Shown here one piece after another: positions 9,140-18,786 of a DNA stretch of 64,000 nt. Under the pieces are notes generated by a model. It was not told where the DNA came from, searched no databases, and saw only the letters and a program-made list of their open reading frames with translations. Position 1 is the stretch's first letter, and every line of letters starts with the position of its first letter. A program made the translations under genes and the position numbers. The DNA is from Orrella marina. Its GTDB lineage: Bacteria; Pseudomonadota; Gammaproteobacteria; Burkholderiales; Burkholderiaceae_B. The stretch covers positions 1,612,001 through 1,676,000 of the forward strand of contig NZ_CP028901.1 in assembly GCF_003058465.1 (NCBI RefSeq), written 5' to 3'.

Positions 9140-11727
9140 CTACTGCAGGGTTCGCTCAAAAACGAACTGACCGTCCTTGAAGTCAACCGGAACCACATCC
9201 TTCGGTCCGAACCGACCTTGCAAAATCAACTTGGCAATCGGATTCTCAAGCTGCTGCTGGATGGCTCGTTTGAGGGGTCTTGCCCCGAACACCGGATCGA
9301 ATCCGCTGCGTGCCAGCTCGGCCAGTGCGGCAGGCGTGATCTCGAGCTGCATTTCCTGAATCTCGAGTCGCCTGGCCAGCCGCTCGATCTGGATCTCGGC
9401 GATCTTTTCGATGTGCCGGTTCTGGAGCGCATGAAAAACCACGACTTCATCAATCCGATTCAGGAACTCGGGCCGGAAGTGAAGCTTGATCTCATCCCAC
9501 ACGACCTCCTTGATCGCGTCATACGGCTTACCAACCATTGACTGGATGTGCTGGGAGCCCAGGTTCGATGTCATGACGATCACGGTATTCCTGAAATCCA
9601 CGGTCCGGCCCTGGCCGTCTGTCAGACGACCGTCATCGAGCACCTGCAACAGCACGTTAAAGACATCCGGGTGAGCTTTTTCGACTTCATCCAGCAGTAT
9701 CACGCTGTACGGCTTGCGGCGAACGGCCTCGGTGAGGTAACCACCTTCCTCGTAACCAACGTATCCTGGCGGAGCACCAATCAGTCTCGCCACAGAGTGC
9801 TTCTCCATGAACTCGCTCATATCGATACGGATCATGTGCTCGTCCGAATCAAACAGAAAGTCGGCCAAGGCACGGGTGAGCTCGGTCTTGCCAACACCGG
9901 TCGGCCCGAGGAACAGGAACGACCCATATGGACGCGACGGATCGGACAGCCCGGCCCGAGAACGGCGAATCGCATCAGCCACCAGACCCACAGCCTCGTC
10001 CTGACCCACAACGCGTCGATGCAGACGCTCTTCCATCTGCAAAAGCTTGTCACGCTCACCTTGCATCATCTTGGCCACGGGAATGCCGGTCGCTCTGGAA
10101 ACCACTTCGGCGATCTCTTCGGCGCCAACCTGGGTGCGCAACAGCGTTGGCTTGGTTGCTTCGTCGCTTTGCGCGCCTTCTGCTGCCTTCAGACGCTCCT
10201 CAAGTTGCGGCAGCTTGCCGTACTGAAGCTCTGCAAGCCTGTCATACTGCCCCTTTCGTTGCAGTTCTGCCATCTCGGCGCGAAGTCGCTCGATTTCTTC
10301 CTTGATCGCCTGAGTACCCTGAACAGCCGCCTTTTCGCTTTTCCAGATTTCTTCGTAGTCGTTGTACTCGCGCTGCAAGCCTTCAAGCTCGTCCTCAAGC
10401 ATCTGCAGACGACGTCTGGAGGACTCATCCGTTTCCTTCTTGACCGCCTCGCGCTCGATCTTGAGCTGAATGATCCGCCGCTCAAGCCGGTCCATGACTT
10501 CAGGTTTGGAATCAATTTCCATCCGTATCCGCGCAGCCGCCTCGTCAATCAGGTCAATCGCCTTGTCCGGAAGAAAACGGTCCGTGATGTACCGATGCGA
10601 AAGTTCAGCTGCTGCAACAATGGCCGGATCGGTGATCTCCACCCCGTGATGGACCTCGTAACGCTCCTGCAGACCACGCAGGATTGCGATGGTAGATTCC
10701 ACGTCCGGTTCGTTAACCAAAACCTTCTGAAAACGCCTCTCGAGCGCAGCGTCCTTCTCAATGTACTTGCGATACTCATCCAGCGTTGTCGCGCCGATAC
10801 AGTGCAGTTCGCCTCGGGCTAGCGCCGGCTTGAGCATGTTGCCCGCATCCATCGCACCCTCGGCCTTGCCAGCGCCGACCATGGTGTGGATCTCGTCAAT
10901 AAAGACGATATTGCTCCCGTCGTCCTGCGCAAGTTCCTTGAGTACTGACTTCAGTCGCTCTTCGAACTCACCTCTGAACTTGGCCCCGGCGAGCAGACTG
11001 GCCAGATCCAGCGAGAGCACACGCTTGCCACGCAATGTCTCAGGCACCTCATCATTGACAATACGCTGAGCCAGGCCTTCGACAATGGCGGTTTTGCCCA
11101 CGCCTGGCTCACCGATGAGCACCGGGTTATTCTTGGTCCGCCGCTGCAGGATCTGTATCGCACGACGAATCTCGTCATCACGTCCGATCACAGGATCGAG
11201 CTTGCCAGCGCGCGCGCGCTCGGTCAGGTCAAGCGTGTACTTTGCCAACGCTTCGCGATTGGACTCACCTTGCTGATCAGTCACTGCTTCACCCCCCGTA
11301 CAGCATCAATCGCTGCCTCCAGAGGCTTACGCTGCAAGCCCGCCTCTGATAGCAGGCGCCCGGCCGGCCCCTTGTCTTCTGTCAAGGACAGCAAGAAAAG
11401 CTCAGTCGGAATATAGGTATCACCGCGTTTGCCAGCCTCCTTGTCGGTGCGCGTAAGCACACCCTGAAGTTCACGACTGATTTGCACATTGCCATCGCCC
11501 CCCTGGACCTTGGGCAAAACATCGATAGCCTGTTGCAAAGCTGGCGCAAGACGGTTGACGGCCACACCGGCGCGCGCCAGCAGGCTACCCGCCCCGCTCT
11601 CACTATCTGCCAGCATGGCCGCGAGCACATGAACCGGCTCGATGTACTGATTATCATTGCGTGCTGCCAGGCTCTGCGCGTCTGCCAGAGCCTGCTGAAA
11701 CCTGGTTGTGAGTTTGTCGAATCGCAT
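9140..11727 (-). pseudogene. clpB: ClpB protein disaggregase, split by a -1 frameshift in a G run
   Basis: ClpB is the hexameric AAA+ disaggregase working with DnaK. Codons 1-148 (11727 to 11281) encode the Clp N domain, ending [11 protein letters not shown] second frame (11284 to 9140, 714 codons) begins with GTG and encodes NBD1 ([15 protein letters not shown]), the coiled-coil M domain, and NBD2 ([15 protein letters not shown]). Adding one G to the G6 run at 11292-11297 restores RGGEAVTDQ, which matches the family and gives about 860 aa. The second frame starts at the same place as the internal start that gives short ClpB in E. coli, with GGGGGGTGA before it as a possible ribosome binding site. 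A sigma-32 promoter lies upstream. Confidence 0.93.
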
Positions 11728-11783
11728 GGTCTGTCCTGTCGTTATCTAATGATCAAGGTGAGTTCACCGTCTGAATGCCAACT

Positions 11784-11810
11784 AGATGGGGATCTTTGCC
11801 AGAATTTCAA
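11784..11810 (-). promoter_or_regulatory. Sigma-32 heat-shock promoter of clpB
   Basis: On the minus strand a -35 TTGAAA (11810-11805) is followed after 13 bp by a -10 CCCCATCT (11791-11784), an almost ideal RpoH promoter (consensus CTTGAAA-N13-CCCCATNT). Transcription would begin near 11777, about 50 nt before the clpB ATG. Confidence 0.85.
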
Positions 11811-11845
11811 TGCAACAGCATCTGCCAGAACGTATCATGCTCCCT

Positions 11846-12751
11846 ATGGACAGGTTTGTTCAACTGGAAGCATTTGTGGCGGCAGCCAGCCTGGGCAGCT
11901 TTTCTGAAGCAGCCCGAGCCGAAGGCGTGAGTCCGACCCTGATTGGCCGGCGTATTGATGCGCTCGAGGCACGGTTAGGCGTGCGCCTTTTTATTCGTTC
12001 CACTCGCAGGCTCTCTCTCACGATGGAAGGTCAGACTTTCCTGGAGGAGGTCCCTTCTCTGCTCGAAGCATTCAGAGAAACAGAGATGCGCATCAGTCAG
12101 TCCAGCGCAACACCATCCGGGCTCCTCAGACTCACAGCTCCGGCAGGATTCGGCAGACGTCACGTAGCCCCGCTGCTGCCGGGCCTGCGTGCACGTCACC
12201 CTGGCCTGAGCTTCTCGCTGGACTTGAGTGATCATTTCGTGGACCTGGTCTCCCAGCGTGTTGACTGTGCAATCCGGATTGGAGAGCTCAGCGACTCCAG
12301 CCTGGTTGGGACTCGTCTGGCGGACAACCAACGCGTAGTCGTGGCATCCCCTCACTACCTGGGCCGTGCCGGCACACCGCAGTCTCCACACGATCTGAAA
12401 CATCATGAGTGCCTGAGTCTGGCCGCGCACAGTGGGCAGAATCGTGGGTGGCTGTTCAGAATCGATGGCCAGACACAGGCGGTGCGGATACAAGGCTCGA
12501 TGGCGTGCAGTGACGGTTCAGTGCTACACGCATGGTGCCTGGAAGGTTTCGGACTGGCATGGAGATCACTCTGGGAAGTGAGACAGGACATCCAGGATAA
12601 ACGCCTGGTGACTGTACTGGACACCTTTCGGGCGCCGCCCAGCGGCATCTTTGCGCTCATGCCTGAACGCCGGCTCACCCCCCCAAAAGTACGCGTTCTC
12701 ATTGACTGGCTGAAATACCACTATCAACGACCCGATTATTGGCTTGCGTGA
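11846..12751 (+). CDS. LysR-family transcriptional regulator
   Basis: From the ATG at 11846 the protein is 301 aa: an N-terminal winged helix (MDRFVQLEAFVAAASLGSF, then TLIGRRIDALEARLGVRLF) and a substrate-binding domain from about residue 90. The frame is open further upstream (11786), but that part overlaps the clpB heat-shock promoter, and MDRF is the usual family start; an ATG at 11837 is also possible. It is divergent from clpB and its ligand cannot be read. The 3' end holds a C7 run that is in frame. Confidence 0.85.
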   Translation: MDRFVQLEAFVAAASLGSFSEAARAEGVSPTLIGRRIDALEARLGVRLFIRSTRRLSLTMEGQTFLEEVPSLLEAFRETEMRISQSSATPSGLLRLTAPAGFGRRHVAPLLPGLRARHPGLSFSLDLSDHFVDLVSQRVDCAIRIGELSDSSLVGTRLADNQRVVVASPHYLGRAGTPQSPHDLKHHECLSLAAHSGQNRGWLFRIDGQTQAVRIQGSMACSDGSVLHAWCLEGFGLAWRSLWEVRQDIQDKRLVTVLDTFRAPPSGIFALMPERRLTPPKVRVLIDWLKYHYQRPDYWLA

Positions 12752-12754
12752 GAC

Positions 12755-12775
12755 ATTGATCGTGTCTCATGAGGT
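12755..12775. other. Small inverted repeat after the lysR stop
   Basis: TGAGACA and TGTCTCA flank a 7-nt loop directly behind the LysR gene stop. There is no T run, so it is at best a weak terminator or a binding site upstream of fnr. Confidence 0.3.
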
Positions 12776-12845
12776 ATGGTGCGTTAATAAGCATTTACTG
12801 ATGGTGTTTCACAACAGTAGTAGATGCCTTGTCTTCTAAAAAGCT

Positions 12846-12870
12846 GTTTAACCCCGGTAAACCGTTAAAC
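12846..12870. promoter_or_regulatory. Inverted repeat GTTTAAC-N11-GTTAAAC before fnr
   Basis: A perfect 7-bp inverted repeat with an 11-bp spacer ends 10 bp before the fnr ATG. It does not fit the FNR consensus, so it may be an operator for another regulator of the fnr gene. Confidence 0.4.
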
Positions 12871-12880
12871 TTATAGTGAT

Positions 12881-13609
12881 ATGACTCAGAAACGCGTTCC
12901 GGTGACCGTGAGCTCACCACACTGTTCAACCTGCATGATGGGCAATGTCTGTCTGCCTGCAGGCATGCCAGAAAGAGAGCTCGAGCAGATTGACTTGTTA
13001 GTCAAGGAGCGAGTTCGTCTCAAAAAGGGCGATTTGCTCTACCGACAGGAGGAGTCACTCGACGCGCTTTTCGGCCTTCGCACTGGCTCTGTCAAAACGC
13101 AACTCGAGGATGCTAGCGGTCAGGTGCAGATCACCGGTTTCTTTCTGCCGGGAGAGGTGATCGGTCTTGACGGCATGCTCGACTCCCTGCACGCGTCCAA
13201 TGCCGTCGCCATGGAAGACTCGGAGGTCTGTGTAGTCAAGCTCGAAGACATTGATGAGGTCAGCCGCTACGCACCCTCCCTGCAGGGGCAGGTCCGCCGC
13301 ATCATGAGCAAGGAGATTTCGCGCTCTCACCAGGTCTTGCTGGCTCTGGGTTCCATGCGTTCAGAAGCCCGGCTAGCCGCCTTTCTGATCAATCTCTCAC
13401 AACGCCTGTCTGCACTGGGATATTCATCCACGGATTTTGTGATGCGCATGAGCAGGGAGGAAATTGGTAATTATCTGGGACTGACGCTTGAGACAGTCAG
13501 CCGCCTGTTCTCTCGCTTTGCCCGCGACGGCCTGATCCGGGTCAGCCAGCGCGAGGTGCGTATCCTTGACCTGGACGCACTCAAACAACTAGCAGGACAA
13601 GTCTCCTGA
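12881..13609 (+). CDS. fnr: Fnr-type oxygen-sensing transcriptional regulator (4Fe-4S)
   Basis: The protein has 242 aa, a CRP/FNR-family regulator. Cysteines C15, C18 and C24 (CX2CX5C) plus C117 match the four cluster ligands of E. coli FNR, so it should bind an oxygen-labile 4Fe-4S cluster. A cyclic-nucleotide-binding-like barrel and dimer helix follow, and the helix-turn-helix MSREEIGNYLGLTLETVSRL has the E-x-x-S-R recognition residues of FNR. The perfect and near-perfect FNR boxes at 25.5 and 24.3 kb make the cbb3 oxidase locus its probable target. A strong hairpin terminates the gene. Confidence 0.93.
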   Translation: MTQKRVPVTVSSPHCSTCMMGNVCLPAGMPERELEQIDLLVKERVRLKKGDLLYRQEESLDALFGLRTGSVKTQLEDASGQVQITGFFLPGEVIGLDGMLDSLHASNAVAMEDSEVCVVKLEDIDEVSRYAPSLQGQVRRIMSKEISRSHQVLLALGSMRSEARLAAFLINLSQRLSALGYSSTDFVMRMSREEIGNYLGLTLETVSRLFSRFARDGLIRVSQREVRILDLDALKQLAGQVS

Positions 13610-13643
13610 CAACCTCCTCTTGCGATCCTGGCCAGGCCGACTG

Positions 13644-13671
13644 ATCGGGTGAGCTGAACGACTCACCCGAT
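13644..13671 (+). terminator. Hairpin after fnr
   Basis: A perfect 10-bp stem ATCGGGTGAG / CTCACCCGAT with an 8-nt loop lies between the convergent fnr and acyl-CoA dehydrogenase genes, followed by a weakly T-rich stretch (CCTCTTACTGTTTGG). It probably ends transcription from one or both sides. Confidence 0.6.
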
Positions 13672-13708
13672 GCCTCTTACTGTTTGGCTACGCCCGGATA
13701 CTACTCTG

Positions 13709-14728
13709 TCAGGAGGCTGGTGGGCTGCCACCGAACATCTTTTCACGTGTGAAGTCAAGTAACTCCTGTTGTGACTCCAAAGCAGAGCGTCCAATCTGAG
13801 CAGCCCAGTACTGTTCTCCACCGCCGGCGCGCGCCCACTCGTACAACTTGCGAGTGTAAATCTGCAGATCGTACTCCTGCGTCACACCGATTGCGCCGTG
13901 CACTGCGTGAGCAATACTGGCCACTCGTGCAGCGCAAGCGCTTGTCTGCGATTTGGCCAAAGCCGCCTGTAAGGAGCAAGGCTGCCAGTTGACACTACGG
14001 GCCCCGATCTGGCTGGCCATGCGCATAGCGTATACGCGCTCGGACATTTCGGTGATCTGCTGCTGCACAGCCTGAAAACGACCAATCGATTTTCCAAACT
14101 GCTGACGCTCATTGGCATAGTTCAGTGTCATGGACAGGACCCTATCAGCCACACCCGCCAACTGAATTGCAAGTACCAGTCCAAGACCACTGGCAATCGT
14201 ACCGACTGGCAAGTTACCAATCGGATCAGGTTGGGTCACCACCACATTGGCATCCAGACAGGCCGGCCCCCCTGTGCGTTCAAGCGTACAGAACGGACTC
14301 GAGGTGGCGATCTGGTAAACAGTCTCGCCCGCCTGCACCAGCAACTCGTCTGCCACTGCAACCGCGTTAACAGACTGCGCGACCAGGCGACCCTGTGAGT
14401 CAATGTGTCCGAAACCACTAACCGCCATTGATTTGTCAGCACTGACCGGCTGCCCCATCTGCTCGAGCACAGCCCGGGCAAAAAGCGTCGACCCGAACGG
14501 AACCACCACAGCATGACGCCCGGCAGCAAACAAAACAGACCAGGCATCGGTCCATCCCAACCCTGCGCCACCGGCTTGCTCGGACAGCATCAAGTCGGCA
14601 AACCCCGAATCGGCAATTGAACCCCAGAGCCGGTGCGAGTCACCGCCTGCCTCGATCTCGCGAATCACGCCTGGCGTGCAAATCTCGGCAAGTTGCCGGT
14701 CCATGGTGTCAAACAGTTCATTCTGCAT
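13709..14728 (-). CDS. Acyl-CoA dehydrogenase family protein, smaller subunit
   Basis: The protein has 339 aa with the acyl-CoA dehydrogenase fold: an N-terminal helical domain (AGGAGLGWTDAW), a shortened beta domain and a C-terminal helical domain (NYANERQQFGKSIGRFQAVQ; VHGAIGVTQEYDLQIYTRKL). The HGAIGVTQEY block is characteristic of one subunit of heteromeric dehydrogenases. It lies 5 bp behind the other dehydrogenase gene, and the two probably form one complex acting on a CoA thioester of unknown structure. Confidence 0.85.
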   Translation of the reverse strand: MQNELFDTMDRQLAEICTPGVIREIEAGGDSHRLWGSIADSGFADLMLSEQAGGAGLGWTDAWSVLFAAGRHAVVVPFGSTLFARAVLEQMGQPVSADKSMAVSGFGHIDSQGRLVAQSVNAVAVADELLVQAGETVYQIATSSPFCTLERTGGPACLDANVVVTQPDPIGNLPVGTIASGLGLVLAIQLAGVADRVLSMTLNYANERQQFGKSIGRFQAVQQQITEMSERVYAMRMASQIGARSVNWQPCSLQAALAKSQTSACAARVASIAHAVHGAIGVTQEYDLQIYTRKLYEWARAGGGEQYWAAQIGRSALESQQELLDFTREKMFGGSPPAS

Positions 14729-14733
14729 GTCGA

Positions 14734-15888
14734 TTACCTCAATCCAAGACCACGGGCGATGATGCCTCGCAGGATCTCACGCGTGCCACCACGCAACGAG
14801 AACGTCACGCCCATCTGTTCCAGATAAGCAAGGGTTCTGATTAGCTCGGCGGATGCTTCAAAGTCAGGGCGTGCAGCCAGCCAGCTTGCGATCTCCCGAA
14901 TGACCTTCTGTTCAAAATCCGTTCCATAGTCCTTGACCAGGGATGCCTGAACAGCCGGGCTCTGACCATTGACCAGCTCTTGCGTGACTGCCAGTGACAT
15001 GCCTCGAAGGACCGCCATCTCACCCAGCAATTGCCCGAGCAGACAATCAGTGCCCGCATCAGAGCGTCGTGCCGCCCTGACTTCGTCAACCCAGAGTCTG
15101 AGTAGCGCCATGCTGGAGTAGATCCGCTCTGGGCCACTACGCTCAAACGCAAGCTCAGCATTGACCTGTTCCCAGCCCTGCCCCTCCGTTCCAATGAGAG
15201 CATCCTCCTGCAACTGGACGTTCTCGAAGAAAACCTCATTGAAATGGGCATCACCTGCCATATCAACAATCGGACGGACCGTCACACCTGGCAGCGACAG
15301 ATCAACGATCATCTGCGAGAGGCCTCTATGCCGATCGGCTGCCTGACCGCTGGTACGCACCAGGGCGATCATGTAATGGCAATGGTGTGCAACTGTGGTC
15401 CAGATCTTGCTACCGTTGAGCAGCCAGCCCTTCTCGTTCCGTTCGGCCCGGGTACGGATACTGGCCAGATCAGAACCCGAATTTGGCTCGCTCATTCCAA
15501 TGCAGAAGAAAGCCTCGCCCCGACAAACTCTGGGGACATAAAAGGACTTTTGATCATCCGTTCCATAGCGCATGACAAGTGGCGCGCTTTGTCGATCGGC
15601 AATCCAGTGTGCAGCCACAGGAGCGCCAGCAACCAGCAACTCCTCGGACAGCACAAAGCGAGAAAAGTAGTCCTTTCCTGCCCCGCCATGGCTCTGTGGA
15701 ATAGTCAGGCCCAGCCAGCCGCGTTCAGCCAGTTTGCGGCTAAAGGACTCATCTGCCCCCATCCACGAGCGTGCCCGCTCGCTTGGCGGCGTGCTCGCCA
15801 TTTGCTCGTCCAGGAACTGGCGCACTTGCACCCGGAACGAGTCGAGCGCCTCAGGCTCGCTAACATAATCCAGCGGTTTTAGCATCAT
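14734..15888 (-). CDS. Acyl-CoA dehydrogenase family protein, larger subunit
   Basis: The protein has 384 aa. FAD-binding and substrate segments are visible: FFCIGMSEPNSGSDLASI (about 130-147), WLLNGSKIWTT (about 154-164), and the C-terminal RGGTREILRGIIARGLGL. It is the upstream gene of a two-gene unit with the smaller dehydrogenase. A divergent CaiB-type CoA-transferase lies 230 bp away. Together they could activate and desaturate a carboxylic acid such as a branched, cyclic or carnitine-like substrate; the substrate is not readable. Confidence 0.88.
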   Translation of the reverse strand: MMLKPLDYVSEPEALDSFRVQVRQFLDEQMASTPPSERARSWMGADESFSRKLAERGWLGLTIPQSHGGAGKDYFSRFVLSEELLVAGAPVAAHWIADRQSAPLVMRYGTDDQKSFYVPRVCRGEAFFCIGMSEPNSGSDLASIRTRAERNEKGWLLNGSKIWTTVAHHCHYMIALVRTSGQAADRHRGLSQMIVDLSLPGVTVRPIVDMAGDAHFNEVFFENVQLQEDALIGTEGQGWEQVNAELAFERSGPERIYSSMALLRLWVDEVRAARRSDAGTDCLLGQLLGEMAVLRGMSLAVTQELVNGQSPAVQASLVKDYGTDFEQKVIREIASWLAARPDFEASAELIRTLAYLEQMGVTFSLRGGTREILRGIIARGLGLR

Positions 15889-16120
15889 CCCAAAAGTCTC
15901 CAGTGATTCACTCAGTTATGATCAGAGCACCCGTATACGGATCTGGGTTTGAAAAACCTGAGCAGTGGTCTGCGATCTGCGCTGACAAAGAGCCCGCAAG
16001 ACAAACCAGCAAGCTGCAAACAAGGGGTCCGTAAACCGGAAGCAGGTTTACTCCTGCCGCCTGCCTTGCCAGATCACTTCGCTGCAACCCCGCTAACGAC
16101 AGCCCAACCAATTGCCACCC

Positions 16121-17353
16121 ATGACAAACGTTTCATCCCCATTTCCCGACAGCACAACAACTCAGACTGCTCTGCAGGGTATTCGTATTGTGGACTTGAC
16201 AGCAGTGGTCTTTGGCCCCATGGCCAGCCAGACGCTGGCTGATTATGGTGCCGAAGTCATCAAGGTTGAATCACCCGCTGGTGACTCAACCCGATACACA
16301 GGACCTTCACACACCCGCGGACTGTCAGCCATCTTTCTTGGCGTCAATCGTAACAAGAAAAGCCTCTGTCTGGATTTGAAGCAAGCGGGCGCCAGAGAAG
16401 CACTTCTGAAGCTGATCGACACGGCTGATGTCCTCATGCACAGTATGCGGCCCCAGAAAATGCAGGCACTTGGTCTGGACGCAAAGGCGCTTTGTGCACG
16501 CAACCCGAAGCTGGTGTATGCCGGACTTTACGGATTTGGTGAAGGAGGCGCCTATGCCGGCAAGCCAGCGTATGACGACCTGATTCAGGGAATGAGTGGC
16601 GTGGTCGATCTGGTTCAGCAACAGTCGGGGCAGGCTCGATACTTCCCGACCATCGCCGCAGACAAGACCTGCGCCATGGCAGCGACCCATGCCATTCTCG
16701 CGGCCTTGTTCCAGCGCGAACGAACTGGCCGCGGACAGTTCATCGAGATCCCGATGTTTGAAACCATGACGTCATATCTGCTGGTAGAGCATCTTTACGG
16801 CCATCAACTGCCAGACACAGGCGCTGGTACCGGCTACCCAAGGGCACTCACTCAATGGAGGCAACCCTACGCCAGTTCGGATGGGCTGGTCTGTGTCATG
16901 CCCTACACTGATCAGCACTGGCAGAAGTTTTTTCTTGCTGCAGGATACCCTGAACACGCCGGGGACCCCCGGTTTGCAAACATAGAAGCACGGACTGAAC
17001 ATATTGCCTATGTTTATGAAACGCTGGGAAAAATCGTGGCCACACAGCCGACAGATTACTGGGTCGAACTGTGCGAGAGAACCCAGATTCCGGCCGCCCC
17101 AGTCAATCGCCTGGACGACCTGGAGTCCGACCCTCACCTGCAAAGCGTCGGGTTCTTCAAGGATGTACCCGGGACGGATGGTCATCCATACCGCTTCGTG
17201 CGCAATCCTGTCAGGATGCAGAATTCTTATGTTGAGCCTGGTCTGGCGCCCCAGCTTGGTCAGCACACGACAGAGGTGCTGGCACAAGCGGGTCTAGGAG
17301 AAGAGGAAATCAAAGCGCTTCTCGAACAGGGATCCGCCAAACAGGCCGAATAA
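16121..17353 (+). CDS. CaiB/BaiF-family (class III) CoA-transferase
   Basis: The protein is 410 aa from the ATG at 16121 (a TTG at 16112 extends it by three residues). Family blocks: GIRIVDLTAVVFGPMASQTL, LADYGAEVIKVE, FLGVNRNKKSLCLDL, and KPAYDDLIQGMSGV, which holds the aspartate that forms the acyl-anhydride intermediate. These enzymes move CoA between carboxylates without ATP. The gene is divergent from the two acyl-CoA dehydrogenases, and the three probably belong to one catabolic pathway. Confidence 0.9.
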   Translation: MTNVSSPFPDSTTTQTALQGIRIVDLTAVVFGPMASQTLADYGAEVIKVESPAGDSTRYTGPSHTRGLSAIFLGVNRNKKSLCLDLKQAGAREALLKLIDTADVLMHSMRPQKMQALGLDAKALCARNPKLVYAGLYGFGEGGAYAGKPAYDDLIQGMSGVVDLVQQQSGQARYFPTIAADKTCAMAATHAILAALFQRERTGRGQFIEIPMFETMTSYLLVEHLYGHQLPDTGAGTGYPRALTQWRQPYASSDGLVCVMPYTDQHWQKFFLAAGYPEHAGDPRFANIEARTEHIAYVYETLGKIVATQPTDYWVELCERTQIPAAPVNRLDDLESDPHLQSVGFFKDVPGTDGHPYRFVRNPVRMQNSYVEPGLAPQLGQHTTEVLAQAGLGEEEIKALLEQGSAKQAE

Positions 17354-17644
17354 AAAATGAGAGAGGATTACTACATCAGGAAGGCCAAACCGCGAGTCGA
17401 CTGACATGGACGTGATCATCTGCGCCTCATGGGAGGCAGGAATGTCCCGGTTGTCGCGCTCAGGGTCAGGATATTCCTTTGGAGAGTGCACCACGACCCG
17501 AAGCCTTGGCCCACGCGCCAAGCCACAGTCATGTAGACCTTTCATACAAAACCCGGGACTTCGTGATAAGAATATGAACCACGATTTGCCTGGTAGAAAG
17601 GGAACGCAAACGCGACCGACGTTCACATTCCCTTTTGTAGGCCA

Positions 17645-18357
17645 TTAATAATAATGGGGATCAGATTGTGCCATCCAGGCACGATAGGGTTCAAGACCCA
17701 GTTCCCGCCCGAAGTTGGGCGTAGCCTTGATTCCTTTTCGGTCTTCCCAGGCAAGCGCAAAGTCTTCGTACTGAAATGCATCGCTAAACCCGATACTACT
17801 GGTGTCTTCAAGGCTGGCAGCAAAAAAGAGCCTGTCAATTCGTGCCCAGTAGATTGCACTCATACACATCGGGCATGGCGCTGCATTCACATAGATTTCA
17901 CAACCGGCAAGCATTTTGGCTCGTTGCTATACCAGATCGGGTGACCCGGGGGAGGAGGAATCCGCTCTAGCAACGTGCCCTCTTCCGTACCGGCTCCAAG
18001 CAAGGCCTTCGGGTTCAAACGTTGGGACGCATCAATAATCGCAGTAACTTCAGCGTGGTAGACCGGCACCCCTGTCAAAAGCACCCGGTTCTGTCCCCTG
18101 CCAATGATTTCCCCATCTTTCACAACAACAGCCCCGAAGGGGCCACCCCAGCCCTTTTCAACCGACTCCATGGCAAGGCGACTAGCCTCCTCCATGAACT
18201 TGAGCCGATCAGGTGGAATAGCGGCAGTTGTTGCGGCAGCGGCAGCAGATGCTGGCATGCCGGCAGCCATTGAAACACCGGCAACGGAAGCAGTCGCATA
18301 ACGACAAAAATCACGTCTGTTATGGTTGTGAGAAGCGTTATGATGATCCATGGTCAT
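17645..18357 (-). pseudogene. Tat-exported nucleoside/cytidine-type deaminase, broken by a -1 frameshift
   Basis: The start (ATG 18357, ribosome binding site AAAGGAC) encodes a twin-arginine signal (NRRDFCRYATASVAGVS), then a deaminase domain with the zinc and catalytic motif YHAEVTAI. This frame stops at 17887. The second zinc motif NAAPCPMCMSAIYWARID lies in another frame (to 17645). Adding one A to the run of four at 17914-17917 joins them as NEPKMLAGCEIYVNAAPC. As written both halves are useless because the zinc ligands are split. The family deaminates cytosine, guanine or nucleosides. Export by Tat is unusual for this fold and is seen directly in the sequence. Confidence 0.75.
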
Positions 18358-18662
18358 ACCTGTCCTTTCTCGTTGCGGAGGGGCTTTCGACGATTGGATG
18401 CTACACGAATTTCTTCTTGCCGTGAATGCTCGATATCGACAATGTGAGGTACGAGTGATGTGCGATGAGTCAAGTTACTGTTCGGTGTCAAAATGACCCA
18501 AAGAATTTCCCGACCCCCAGCAACAGTACGCCGCAACTTGATTCGCTCTCATGATGCAGATTATCTGCAAGCGCCAGACATAAGAATTACCTTACAGGCA
18601 TATTAAGAACGAAGTTACCTTTCTGATCGACATGAGCTCTTCCACCATTGCTAAACTCCTTG

Positions 18663-18773
18663 CGTCGTTGTAGCGGGGGTTTCACGGGTCACAGACTTTT
18701 ACTTGGCGCGTTGCCGCGCCAGCGGTTCTGGTCTCGCCGCCACGCCTGTTCCTGGCGTGTGCGCATCGATGAG
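18663..18773 (+). mobile_element. IS200/IS605-like end relic, copy 1
   Basis: Positions 18703-18773 match 51925-51995 at 64 of 71 bases with no gap. The block contains hairpins TGGCGCG-TTGC-CGCGCCA (18704-18721) and CACGCC-N7-GGCGTG (18741-18759); both stems are fully kept in the other copy while the loop of the second differs. In front lies GCGGGGGTTTCA, similar to the GGGGTGGTTCA that ends the hairpin of copy 2. The second copy abuts a tnpA fragment, which is why I call this an IS200/IS605-like relic. Confidence 0.55.
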
Positions 18774-18786
18774 ACCCCCCATGCGC

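Noticed and set aside
9548-10822. 424-codon frame opposite clpB
   Set aside because: A shadow of the clpB coding strand with no domain of its own.
12755-12775. ATTGATCGTGTCTCA as an FNR box before fnr
   Set aside because: Only one half site fits; the sequence is better seen as a 7-bp inverted repeat TGAGACA/TGTCTCA.
17406-17648. 80-codon frame after the CoA-transferase
   Set aside because: Composition and lack of start signals suggest chance.
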